Below, piece after piece: positions 8,888 to 16,386 of a DNA stretch of 55,487 nucleotides. Position numbers and translations under genes: made by a program. This DNA is from Bacteroidota bacterium (GTDB lineage: Bacteria; Bacteroidota; Bacteroidia; Chitinophagales; LD1). Location of the stretch: contig JAFDYQ010000030.1 in the NCBI GenBank assembly GCA_018267365.1, forward strand, positions 1 through 55,487, written 5' to 3'. The notes below the pieces were generated by a model. It was not told the origin of the DNA and ran no database searches. It saw nothing but the letters and a program-made list of their open reading frames with translations. The stretch's first letter is position 1. Each line of letters starts with the position of its first letter.

Positions 8888-9619
8888 ATGCCAGAAGGAC
8901 CATCGCTATATATACTGAGGGAGAAAGTCGCTCACTTTAAAGGAAAGAAGATACTGGAGGCGGACGGCTATGCTAAGGGTATAGATATGTCACGAATAGA
9001 GGGGCAAAAGGTGAAAGACATCCGTACCTGGGGCAAGCAGTTGCTGTTTATCTTCAAGGATTTTACTATGCGGGTGCACATGGGTCTGTTTGGCAGCTAT
9101 ATGATAGATGACCGCAAGAAGGTCAACGCCAGCCTGCACCTGCGCTTTGCGGATGGTGAGGTCAATTTCTACGTATCTACCGTGAAAATAGTAGAGGGCG
9201 ATGTGCATGATAGCTACGACTGGGCGGTAGACATCATGGCGGAGGAGTGGAACGCGAGGAAGGTGTACAGCATCCTGCGCGACAAGCCTAAAATGCTGGC
9301 TTGCGATGCGCTGATGGACCAGCATATTTTCTCCGGCTCGGGCAATATCATCAAGAATGAAGTGCTCTGGCGTGTAAAGCTGCACCCCGAAGCGGTAATG
9401 GCCAGGATACCTGACGCTAAGCTAAGGGAGATGATCCGCGAGACACACAAGTATGCGTTTGACTTCCTGCGGTGGAAAAAGGATGGCGTACTGAGCAGGA
9501 ACTGGCAAGCCTATGAGCAGAAGGTATGCCCACGCTGTAATGTCGCCTTTAAGGTAAATGATACTGGCAAATCAAAACGGCGGACGTATTATTGCACGAA
9601 GTGCCAGGTAAAGTATTGA
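8888..9619 (+). CDS. Fpg/Nei family DNA glycosylase (endonuclease VIII-like)
   Basis: The protein starts MPEGPS: after removal of Met the N-terminal proline is the catalytic nucleophile and the glutamate the proton donor of this base-excision family, which fixes the start at 8888 and not at an upstream Met. The C-terminus holds a CX2C...CX2C zinc finger (CPRCN near residue 212, CTKC at the end). The SGSGNIIKNEVLW stretch is the helix-two-turn-helix. At 243 residues it is slightly shorter than E. coli Nei. It lies between the ligase operon and the PdeM gene, 109 bp after the helicase, and belongs to the same repair set. Substrate: oxidised pyrimidines are likely, not proven. Confidence 0.92.
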   Translation: MPEGPSLYILREKVAHFKGKKILEADGYAKGIDMSRIEGQKVKDIRTWGKQLLFIFKDFTMRVHMGLFGSYMIDDRKKVNASLHLRFADGEVNFYVSTVKIVEGDVHDSYDWAVDIMAEEWNARKVYSILRDKPKMLACDALMDQHIFSGSGNIIKNEVLWRVKLHPEAVMARIPDAKLREMIRETHKYAFDFLRWKKDGVLSRNWQAYEQKVCPRCNVAFKVNDTGKSKRRTYYCTKCQVKY

Positions 9620-9670
9620 ACAATGCAGTATCGGCATGTATTCAGCCCCGAAGTGACGTCCTATATCAGA

Positions 9671-9743
9671 ACCGGGCATCGCCCGGTGAGCACAGGCGCG
9701 TATGGCGATGCCATACGCGCCACATATTGCGCCCCTTCGGGGC
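9671..9743. repeat. Triple-hairpin repeat element
   Basis: Three perfect hairpins, each with a 3-base loop, stand in a row: 9671-9687 (7-bp stem, loop ATC), 9695-9721 (12-bp stem, loop GAT) and 9731-9743 (5-bp stem, loop TTC). The order and compactness suggest a REP/BIME-like extragenic element or a structured RNA in the spacer between the glycosylase and PdeM genes. There is no T-run behind the last hairpin, so it is not a standard terminator. Confidence 0.75.
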
Positions 9744-9773
9744 TTAATACAAAGTACAATTTTGTGCTATCAT

Positions 9774-9781
9774 TATCTTTG
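9774..9781 (+). promoter_or_regulatory. -7 element upstream of the PdeM gene
   Basis: TATCTTTG matches TAnnTTTG and ends 8 bp before the start codon, so the mRNA should begin within a few bases of ATG. No TTG is found at the ideal -33 distance. Confidence 0.5.
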
Positions 9782-9789
9782 ATCCCTCA

Positions 9790-10431
9790 ATGCAGCTTAC
9801 TTTAAATGACATTACCTTCACGCTACTCTGTGAGAAAGCGCTGTACCGCGAGCAGGACCACACGCTGATCCTCTCTGACCTGCACCTGGGCAAGGCGACC
9901 CATTTCCGCAAGGCGGGTATACACCTGCCTATGGATAGCGCGATGAAAGACTACGCACAGCTGCGCCTGCTCATACACCGTATGCAGCCGGCGCAGGTCT
10001 ACATCCTTGGTGACCTCTTTCACAGCGAGCATAATAGTGAGTGGGATCTCTTCGCTGCTACTATCAAAGCCTTTCCGGAGGTAAAGTTTGTACTCGTGCT
10101 GGGCAATCACGATATACTAAAGCACCATCACTACGCTGAGCTGAATATGGTGCTGGTAGAGGATACGCTCATAGAGCATGGTATAGCCTACACCCACGCA
10201 CCGATGAAGAAGATACCCGATGGCCACATCAATATAGCAGGCCACATACACCCCGGTGTGGAGCTGAGAGGTGCAGCGCGGCAGTACCTTACCTTACCTT
10301 GTTTTTATTTCCATGAAAACTGCTTGCTATTACCGGCCTTTGGCCACCTGACGGGGCTCAAGATCATGCGCAATGAGCGGGGTGCCCGCATCTACGCAGT
10401 GACAGGCAGCAAGGTGGTCAGTGTGCTTTAG
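9790..10431 (+). CDS. pdeM: Ligase-associated DNA damage response endonuclease PdeM
   Basis: A calcineurin-like metallophosphoesterase. The dimetal motifs are all present: DLHLGK (about 30-35), GDLFHS (75-80), GNHD (108-111) and GHIHPG (about 150-155). The set, the 213-aa length and the location behind ligase, helicase and exonuclease match the PdeM family of the same repair module. It has its own -7 element, so it is transcribed apart from the operon or from both. Its last 14 bp overlap the convergent gene at 10418-10879. Confidence 0.9.
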   Translation: MQLTLNDITFTLLCEKALYREQDHTLILSDLHLGKATHFRKAGIHLPMDSAMKDYAQLRLLIHRMQPAQVYILGDLFHSEHNSEWDLFAATIKAFPEVKFVLVLGNHDILKHHHYAELNMVLVEDTLIEHGIAYTHAPMKKIPDGHINIAGHIHPGVELRGAARQYLTLPCFYFHENCLLLPAFGHLTGLKIMRNERGARIYAVTGSKVVSVL

Positions 10432-10879
10432 GAGCTTTACGCGTAAGTGGTATCTTTTCGTATTCCATCTGTATCTTCTCTGCCTTGGTCTCCGTATTAC
10501 CAGACCAATGCTGCTTGTCCAGCCTGTAGAGCGAGAAATGTATGTCATGCAGCACACCAGCCGGAGGTGCACCGGATACATACTCCAGCCGGGTAAACTC
10601 GAGATCGGCCCTGCGCCTGTAGGCGCGCCAGCGGCCTTTTATGATCCAGTGGTAGCCCTCGTAGATCACCTCCTCCTGATAGCGGTGCAAACAACGCAAC
10701 GTGATGACGCCATCATACTCATCCTTAGTAATAATATGGGGGGTACCATTATTGACAGTCTTTACCAGCTGCCACTGACCGCGTAGCAGACACTTCTTAT
10801 GTCTGGTATGCGCCACATCCTGTGCGCTCATAGTAGCCACACAGAGCAGCCATAGCAGTAGGCAGCAGCTTCTCAGCAT
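10418..10879 (-). CDS. Small secreted protein of unknown function
   Basis: Starting at the ATG at 10879 gives a clean signal peptide (MLRSCCLLLWLLCVATMSAQ) and a 153-residue product; a frame-open upstream start at 10924 would spoil it. The mature part (RGQWQLVKTVNNG onward) resembles short lipocalin-like domain proteins of Bacteroidota, with a Trp in the first strand, but the similarity is faint. It begins 4 bp after the stop of the phosphatase gene, so the two are co-transcribed. Codon bias supports a real gene. Confidence 0.65.
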   Translation of the reverse strand: MLRSCCLLLWLLCVATMSAQDVAHTRHKKCLLRGQWQLVKTVNNGTPHIITKDEYDGVITLRCLHRYQEEVIYEGYHWIIKGRWRAYRRRADLEFTRLEYVSGAPPAGVLHDIHFSLYRLDKQHWSGNTETKAEKIQMEYEKIPLTRKAPKAH

Positions 10880-10883
10880 GGCA

Positions 10884-12983
10884 TCACTGTATCTCCAGCC
10901 GTATGGCGGCAGTTGTTTTACCATTGGATAGGCGTAGGATATATTGCCCGGTAGCCATGTTGCCGCGGCTTATGATGAGTTCGCCGCCGGAGACGCGCCC
11001 CAGATCGGTTACCAGCTGGCCCTGCAGGTCATAGAGACGTGCATCCATAGGACCTGTTTCTTTGGCTATCTGTACCTGTGCAGTAGTGCGCATAGGGTTA
11101 GGGCGGATGCTGACCTGTATCTGCTCTCCGGTCATATAGAGGATACCAGACGGCTGGGCCACGGTATCTGCCCTATCTGCCAGTATATAGATGCGCTCGG
11201 TATCGGCACCACACACCTGTGTAGATATGAGGGTGACGAGGTAGAGCCCGGAGTCAGCATAGGCATAGCTCACGGTATCTGTAGTAGTCACGAGCGAGTG
11301 CCCATCGCCAAAGTCCCAGTGGTAAGAGCTACCTGTACTCATAGTAGACCCCAGAGAAACCGACAGCAACGTATCAACGGTAGTATATAAATGGCCTGTA
11401 GATACTGAGTCCGTGCGTATATGCAGGGTATTGGATACGGCTCCGCAGCCCAGGCTGTCTACACCGCTCACAGCATAGCTGCCGCCGGTGTGAATCGTGA
11501 GAGATACGCCGGTGTCTCCTGTGCTCCACCGGGGATGATACAGGTCTGTGAGTGTAGCAGTGAGGGTCAGGTCGGCGCCTTTGCAGATAGCTGTATCAGG
11601 AGCAGCTATGCTGGCGCTGCCTATGCCGCTATGGTTTTGAATATTGAATGTGAGCAAGTCCGGACAGAGGCTGCTATCCCTGATGGTCACATTGTAGCTG
11701 CCGGCGCTGAGATGATTGATAGTACTGGTGGTGGCGCCGGTATTCCAGAGTACAGTATATGGCGGGTGCGGCCCGGTCACGCTGACTGTAGCGCTGCCAT
11801 TAGCTTGCAGGCAGTTTTCGTCTGCGGTGGTCAGCGAACTGCTATATGGGGTAAAGGTCTTGCTAAAAGTAGCGGAGTCTACTATCGCACCGCTGAGGTT
11901 ATAGGTATTGTAGTGTATTACATCATGCCGGATACTCCACTCCATAAAGTTGTTTTGCGACAGCTCAAACTGGATATTAGGTGCATTGCTATTGGTGTGT
12001 GAGTCTGGCGTAGCACCGCCTGCACCACCGGTGATGAAGTAACGCACGCCATGGTAGATACCGCGCTCATAGTTGTGTGTATGGCCATTGAGGACCACGT
12101 CTACATGGTACTTTTCAAAGAGAGGTACGATGCTCGTACGCATATCCACATTGCCCTGATACATATAGAATGGCGTGAAAGGGATATAGTACGAAGCGTC
12201 CCAGCCATTGCTCCATGGTGGCTGGTGAAAGTAGACAAAGGTCCACTCACTGTTGTTGCACTTCAGTTCATTCTCCAGCCATACGTATTGTGCACTGCCA
12301 GCTGTATAGCTAGAGTTGCCATCTATGGTGATAAACTTTGCATTGCCCCAGGTGAAGGAATAGTACTTTTCTGAGTTAGCCGGGTTATTGTGCGGCAGGT
12401 GAAAGGCATCTGTATAGTTCGAATTGTTAGTGATCACATCATGATTGCCTATGGCGGTGAAGTGGCAGTGATCTTTGAGCTGCTGGGTATAATGCTGGAA
12501 GTAGTCTACATCGTACGCATTGCCCACGAGCTGATCCACATCGCCGCACACGAGGCTAAACTCAGAGCTCCTGGCTGCCATCAGTGATGCGATTGTATTC
12601 TGTGTGCCATTATTAAAGCCACAATCTCCGTAGGCCAGGAAGGTCACATCGCGCACGCTGTCCGGCTTGGCGGTATAGAAATACTCCGTCCCGGTAGACA
12701 TCGTATCGCTATAGGCGTGATAGTAGTACTGCGTATTGGGCTGCAGGCCGGAGATGGTGATGGCATGGATCTGCGTCGCGCCGGCCTCTGCTACAGAATC
12801 ATTGAGCGCGGAGGGCGAGAGGCCATATTTCACCTTGCCGATGGCAGAGGTGGTACGCCTCCAGGCTATGATAGCACTATGCTGATCTGGTGATTGTATG
12901 TTAGGATAGCGGTTGACTACCTGGCTGTAGGATGGTGTACAGAGCGCTATGTAAACAAGGCAAGAGAAGAGAATCTTTTTCAT
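10884..12983 (-). CDS. Purple acid phosphatase-like metallophosphoesterase with type IX sorting domain
   Basis: A 699-residue exported enzyme. Order: signal peptide (about 1-20), fibronectin III/PAP N-domain (about 25-108), metallophosphoesterase domain (YGDCGFN, CGDVDQ, GNHD, NGHTHNYERG; about 112-370), two Ig/PKD-like modules (one with WDFGDGHS), and a C-terminal sorting domain (IRPNPMRTTAQVQI...GQYILRLSNGK) that directs type IX secretion and surface anchoring. The motif GHTHNYER is typical of the purple acid phosphatase group, so phosphate release from organic phosphates outside the cell is likely. It is the first gene of a two-gene unit. Confidence 0.88.
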   Translation of the reverse strand: MKKILFSCLVYIALCTPSYSQVVNRYPNIQSPDQHSAIIAWRRTTSAIGKVKYGLSPSALNDSVAEAGATQIHAITISGLQPNTQYYYHAYSDTMSTGTEYFYTAKPDSVRDVTFLAYGDCGFNNGTQNTIASLMAARSSEFSLVCGDVDQLVGNAYDVDYFQHYTQQLKDHCHFTAIGNHDVITNNSNYTDAFHLPHNNPANSEKYYSFTWGNAKFITIDGNSSYTAGSAQYVWLENELKCNNSEWTFVYFHQPPWSNGWDASYYIPFTPFYMYQGNVDMRTSIVPLFEKYHVDVVLNGHTHNYERGIYHGVRYFITGGAGGATPDSHTNSNAPNIQFELSQNNFMEWSIRHDVIHYNTYNLSGAIVDSATFSKTFTPYSSSLTTADENCLQANGSATVSVTGPHPPYTVLWNTGATTSTINHLSAGSYNVTIRDSSLCPDLLTFNIQNHSGIGSASIAAPDTAICKGADLTLTATLTDLYHPRWSTGDTGVSLTIHTGGSYAVSGVDSLGCGAVSNTLHIRTDSVSTGHLYTTVDTLLSVSLGSTMSTGSSYHWDFGDGHSLVTTTDTVSYAYADSGLYLVTLISTQVCGADTERIYILADRADTVAQPSGILYMTGEQIQVSIRPNPMRTTAQVQIAKETGPMDARLYDLQGQLVTDLGRVSGGELIISRGNMATGQYILRLSNGKTTAAIRLEIQ

Positions 12984-13227
12984 CTATACTATAAGAAAGC
13001 GCCAAGTTAAACATTAAGAAAATGTTAAGCCAACATAAAGTGGCAATTAACGCTTGTAAATACAGAATGAATATTCAATAGATTATATGTGTTTTATTCT
13101 GCTTCGATCCGTAAATTGCTTTTCTTTTTACCCGTAAAAGCAATCTATATATTTGAAAAATAATGCCCTACGCAAACTTTATCAAAAATTATGACAAAGA
13201 GCATTTTCCTTAGGGTCAGCAAACGTC

Positions 13228-13235
13228 TATATTTG
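13228..13235 (+). promoter_or_regulatory. -7 element at the head of the sugar locus
   Basis: TATATTTG, an exact match to TAnnTTTG, ends 17 bp before the GTG start at 13253. The spacer 12984-13252 is otherwise AT-rich and without a gene; it also has to carry the divergent phosphatase promoter, which I could not place. Confidence 0.6.
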
Positions 13236-13252
13236 TATCACAAACGACCACA

Positions 13253-14293
13253 GTGGCTAAGAAGAAGAAAATCATCTTTACCATAGGCTCGCCAAACCAG
13301 ACGAGCCAGATGCATCAGATATCCTCCTTTCTGCAGGATGAGTATGACTGTTGGTTCACACAGTTCTATCCTGATTACGAGTTTGAGACCTGGCCGCTAA
13401 AGTGGGGTCTGCTGGAGAATACGATCATGTCAGGTCACTTCAAGGCTAAGGCAGATAAATACCTGCAGGATCACGGCCTGCAGAATGACTACATGGCGCA
13501 GAAGAATGATTACGACATGGCGGTATTTTGTACAGATCTGATCGTGCCGCGCAAGCTCAAAAAAGCAAAAACCATCTGGGTGCAGGAGGGCATGATAGAC
13601 GAGCTGACACCCTGGTCTAAGGTAGTCAAGGCCTCCCGTGTGATACCACGCTACTTTGCCATGGGCACTGCGCTGAATGGCAGCTCGAACCTATGCGATA
13701 TTTACTGCGTAGGCTCAGAGGGCTACAAAGGCTTCTTTGAAAGAATGGGCACTGACCGTGACAAGATGGTGGTGACAGGCATACCCAACTTTGACGATAT
13801 ACCTTCCTTTGTACATAATGATTTCCCCTATCACGACTATGTGCTGGTCGCTACCTCGGATATACGCGAGTGCTTTCGCAAGGATGACAGGATGGGATTT
13901 CTGCAAAGATGCAAGGAGATCGTAGGCGGCCGCCCGGTAATATTTAAATTGCATCCGAATGAAATACCTGACCGGGCAAAGAGCGAGATCCGACAGGTCT
14001 TTGGCGAGGATGCGATGATCTACCACCAGGAGGGCAACTCCAATCATATGGTGGCCAACTGCTCTGAGCTGATCACGCAGTTCTCTACGCTGGTATATGT
14101 AGGTATCGTACTGGGCAAGAAGGTCCACTCCTACTTTGACCTCAATGAACTGTACCGGCTGGTGCCGGAGCAGAACGGCGCCACATCTGCGAGAAGAATT
14201 GCAGATATTTGCCGCGGCTATATGGAGTATGAGGGCAGCGGCCCGGCCTACCTCCGTGAGCACGCACACGAAGAAAGCAACGCATTGGTTTGA
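13253..14293 (+). CDS. GT-B-like glycosyl- or glycerophosphotransferase of the sugar locus
   Basis: I read this as a GT-B fold protein. The N-half opens with a Lys-rich start and a beta strand (KKKKIIFTIGSP). The C-half has VVTGIPNFDD (about 174-183), VIFKLHPNE (about 228-236) and a late SELITQFSTLVYVGIVLGKKV block, comparable with the donor-binding halves of CDP-glycerol transferases, capsule Kdo transferases and sialyltransferases. It starts with GTG close behind a strong -7 element. The stop overlaps the TTG start of the SpsF-like gene. In this context it may transfer the CMP-activated sugar, but a role as kinase or epimerase cannot be excluded. Confidence 0.6.
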   Translation: MAKKKKIIFTIGSPNQTSQMHQISSFLQDEYDCWFTQFYPDYEFETWPLKWGLLENTIMSGHFKAKADKYLQDHGLQNDYMAQKNDYDMAVFCTDLIVPRKLKKAKTIWVQEGMIDELTPWSKVVKASRVIPRYFAMGTALNGSSNLCDIYCVGSEGYKGFFERMGTDRDKMVVTGIPNFDDIPSFVHNDFPYHDYVLVATSDIRECFRKDDRMGFLQRCKEIVGGRPVIFKLHPNEIPDRAKSEIRQVFGEDAMIYHQEGNSNHMVANCSELITQFSTLVYVGIVLGKKVHSYFDLNELYRLVPEQNGATSARRIADICRGYMEYEGSGPAYLREHAHEESNALV

Positions 14294-15087
14294 CACAAAA
14301 AATAGTAACCGTAATACAGGCCCGCTCGGGCTCTACCCGCCTGCCCGGCAAGGTCATGATGGACATACTGGGCCGTCCGCTGCTGCTGCGTATAGTAGAG
14401 CGTGTACAGCGCGCCGCACTGGCGGGCACCATCGTGATAGCCACCACCACAGAGAGCAGCGATGATGTGATAGAGAAACTCTGCGAGCAGGAGGGACTGA
14501 ACTGCTATCGTGGCAATCGTGACGACCTCCTGGACCGGCACTATCAGGCCGGTGTGCTATACCATGCAGATGCAGTGGTCAAGATCCCCTCCGACTGCCC
14601 CCTCATAGACCCGAGAGTGATAGACCGTGTGCTGCAATATTACCTCGATCATGACTATGACTTTGTGAGCAACCTGCACCCGGCGACCTATCCTGATGGT
14701 AATGATGTGGAGGTGATGAGCATGAAGACCATCACCACTGCCTGGCAAAATGCGACGCTCAAAATGGAGCGCGAGCATACCACGCCCTATATCTGGGAGC
14801 GGCCTGAGCTATTCCGCATAGCCAACCTGACCTGGGAGACCGGCCTCGACTACTCCATGAGCCACCGCTGGACCATAGACTATCCCGAGGATTTGGACTT
14901 TATCAAAAGGGTTTACGAAGAGCTGTATCCTGCTAACCCCGCTTTTGACCTGAAAGACATCTTAGCACTGACGGATAGTAAGCCGGAGATCTTTGCACTG
15001 AATAGTAAATATGCAGGTGTGAACTGGTATAGGAATCATCTGGACGAGCTGAAAACCATATCAAGCGACAAGACCAAACAAATATGA
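14290..15087 (+). CDS. SpsF/NeuA-like sugar nucleotidyltransferase
   Basis: The N-terminus IVTVIQARSGSTRLPGKVM is the nucleotide-binding signature of SpsF/acylneuraminate cytidylyltransferases, and KIPSDCPLIDP (about residues 97-107) is the metal-binding block. These enzymes load CMP on ulosonic acids before transfer. At 265 aa it is of usual length. The start is TTG at 14290, overlapping the upstream stop, so translation is coupled. It ends in an ATGA overlap with the next gene. With the NeuB- and KdsC-like genes about 6 kb downstream it makes the activation step of the same pathway. Confidence 0.85.
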   Translation: MTQKIVTVIQARSGSTRLPGKVMMDILGRPLLLRIVERVQRAALAGTIVIATTTESSDDVIEKLCEQEGLNCYRGNRDDLLDRHYQAGVLYHADAVVKIPSDCPLIDPRVIDRVLQYYLDHDYDFVSNLHPATYPDGNDVEVMSMKTITTAWQNATLKMEREHTTPYIWERPELFRIANLTWETGLDYSMSHRWTIDYPEDLDFIKRVYEELYPANPAFDLKDILALTDSKPEIFALNSKYAGVNWYRNHLDELKTISSDKTKQI

Positions 15088-15335
15088 AATCCATATTGAT
15101 CTCCATCCTGCTCACCGGTTTCTTTGCCATAGCGCAAAATAACTCAGCGGATATACAGATCAAAGTCAAACGCGCCACCACACAGATGGTTTACGTCTGT
15201 GACAGCAAGGGATCTGTGGCTTATCATAATTCTAAAAACTGCCGTGGGCTACAGGCGTGCAAGCATGAGATCAAGACCATCTCGGAAGCAGAAGCGACAC
15301 AGCTGGGCAGGCGCCGCTGTCAAATATGCTATTGA
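15084..15335 (+). CDS. Small secreted cysteine-containing protein
   Basis: An 83-residue product with a signal peptide (MKSILISILLTGFFAIAQ). The mature part contains YVCDSKGSVAYHNSKNC, then CKHEI and a final RRRCQICY, so four to five cysteines are spaced like a metal-binding or disulfide knot. Short proteins with a 'YHxxxNCRGL...C.H.I....A...GRxxCxxCY' pattern occur widely in Bacteroidota and have no known function. The ATGA overlap with the SpsF-like gene shows that it is translated in the same operon, which is unexpected for a sugar pathway. Confidence 0.75.
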   Translation: MKSILISILLTGFFAIAQNNSADIQIKVKRATTQMVYVCDSKGSVAYHNSKNCRGLQACKHEIKTISEAEATQLGRRRCQICY

Positions 15336-15367
15336 CAAACTATCATTATTACATCAAACTCTCTCAT

Positions 15368-15375
15368 TATATTCG
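15368..15375 (+). promoter_or_regulatory. Possible -7 element before the transketolase genes
   Basis: TATATTCG followed by CATCC. The same TATATTCGCA(T/C)CC string stands upstream of the aminotransferase gene (18642), which suggests that the two parts of the locus share promoter type. One base off the consensus and no good -33 element. Confidence 0.35.
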
Positions 15376-15437
15376 CATCCGCTAAATGTTCATTCACTTT
15401 GTGCACTCAGTAACTGTAGGTCTTATCAACCGATAAT

Positions 15438-15457
15438 CTCCGTGCCCTCTGTGTAGT
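15438..15457. repeat. Left arm of an inverted repeat flanking the TktN gene
   Basis: The 20 bases at 15438-15457 match the reverse complement of 16331-16350 at 18 of 20 positions. The arms sit on either side of the transketolase N-subunit gene. The CTCTGTG-type motif is of the kind that recurs between genes in Bacteroidota. Confidence 0.6.
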
Positions 15458-15468
15458 AAATCAAGATC

Positions 15469-16326
15469 ATGACCGACGCCAAACATAAAGAACTCAAAGA
15501 CCGCGCCTTTGCTGTGCGCGAGCATATCATACGCATGTCCACAGATGGGGGCTGCTTCACGGGGGCATCGCTCTCCTGCGCAGACCTGATCGTGTACCTT
15601 TACTCAGGCTACCTGAATGTAAACAAAGACAACCTGCAAGACCCGCAGCGCGACTTCCTGCTGCTGTCGAAGGGGCATGACGTACCGGCGCTGTATGGCA
15701 CCTTTGCCGAGCTGGGCTGGATAGAAAAGGACAGGCTGAAAAACCACCTAAAAAGCAATGACTCTATCTACTGGCACCCTAACAGGAATATACCGGGCAT
15801 CGAGTTTCACTCGGGCTCGCTGGGCCACCTGCCGGCTGTGGGCCTCGGCATAGCGATGGACAACAAGCTGAAAGGCTACAACAATAAAGTAGTCGTGATC
15901 ACCGGTGATGGTGAGCTGGATGAAGGCTCAGTATGGGAGACACTACACGTAGCCTCTGCCTACAAGATGAACAACCTGACCATCGTAGTAGACCGCAACC
16001 ACTTCCAGGCCAATATGAAGACCGAGGATCTGATCCCGCTGGAGCCACTGGCCGATAAGTTTGAGGCCTTTGGCTGTGTGGTGAAGCGTATAGATGGACA
16101 TGACTTTGCTGCGCTGGACGAAACGTTTTCACAATTACCATTTCATGCTGAGAAGCCATCTGTGATCATAGCTGATACAGTGCGTGGTAAAGGCCTGCCG
16201 AGTATAGAGGCACGCGCAGACAGGTGGTTCTGTAACTTCAATGCAGAGGAGGTAGAGAGCCTGATGAAAGAACTGCATGGCGAAGCAAAGACAACATTGA
16301 CATCGGAGACATTGACAGTGCGGTAA
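15469..16326 (+). CDS. Transketolase N-terminal subunit (TPP-binding)
   Basis: The protein carries the thiamine pyrophosphate half of a split transketolase: HDVPALYGTFAELG (about 64-77), GSLGHLPAVGLGIA (about 116-129) and the diphosphate-Mg motif GDGELDEGS running to NNLTIVVDRN (about 144-176). Length 285 is normal for the N-subunit. Transketolase moves a two-carbon ketol unit between sugars. The partner subunit follows at 16387. Housekeeping transketolase is normally one 670-residue chain, and the placement among ulosonic acid genes points to a dedicated role in making the precursor sugar. Confidence 0.9.
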   Translation: MTDAKHKELKDRAFAVREHIIRMSTDGGCFTGASLSCADLIVYLYSGYLNVNKDNLQDPQRDFLLLSKGHDVPALYGTFAELGWIEKDRLKNHLKSNDSIYWHPNRNIPGIEFHSGSLGHLPAVGLGIAMDNKLKGYNNKVVVITGDGELDEGSVWETLHVASAYKMNNLTIVVDRNHFQANMKTEDLIPLEPLADKFEAFGCVVKRIDGHDFAALDETFSQLPFHAEKPSVIIADTVRGKGLPSIEARADRWFCNFNAEEVESLMKELHGEAKTTLTSETLTVR

Positions 16327-16330
16327 TACA

Positions 16331-16350
16331 ACTACACAGAGAGCACAGAG
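16331..16350. repeat. Right arm of the inverted repeat flanking the TktN gene
   Basis: The arm is part of a purine-rich spacer (16327-16386) with repeated ACAGAGA units. It pairs with 15438-15457, 18 of 20 positions. Confidence 0.6.
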
Positions 16351-16386
16351 AATACACAGAGATATAGAATAAAGAGACAGAGAATA

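Noticed and set aside
9623..9805. 60-codon frame covering the triple-hairpin element
   Set aside because: Its sequence is made by the palindromes and it overlaps the start of pdeM; no protein features.
11421..12002. 193-codon plus-strand frame opposite the phosphatase gene
   Set aside because: Mirror of a well-supported gene with domains throughout; no signal or motif of its own.
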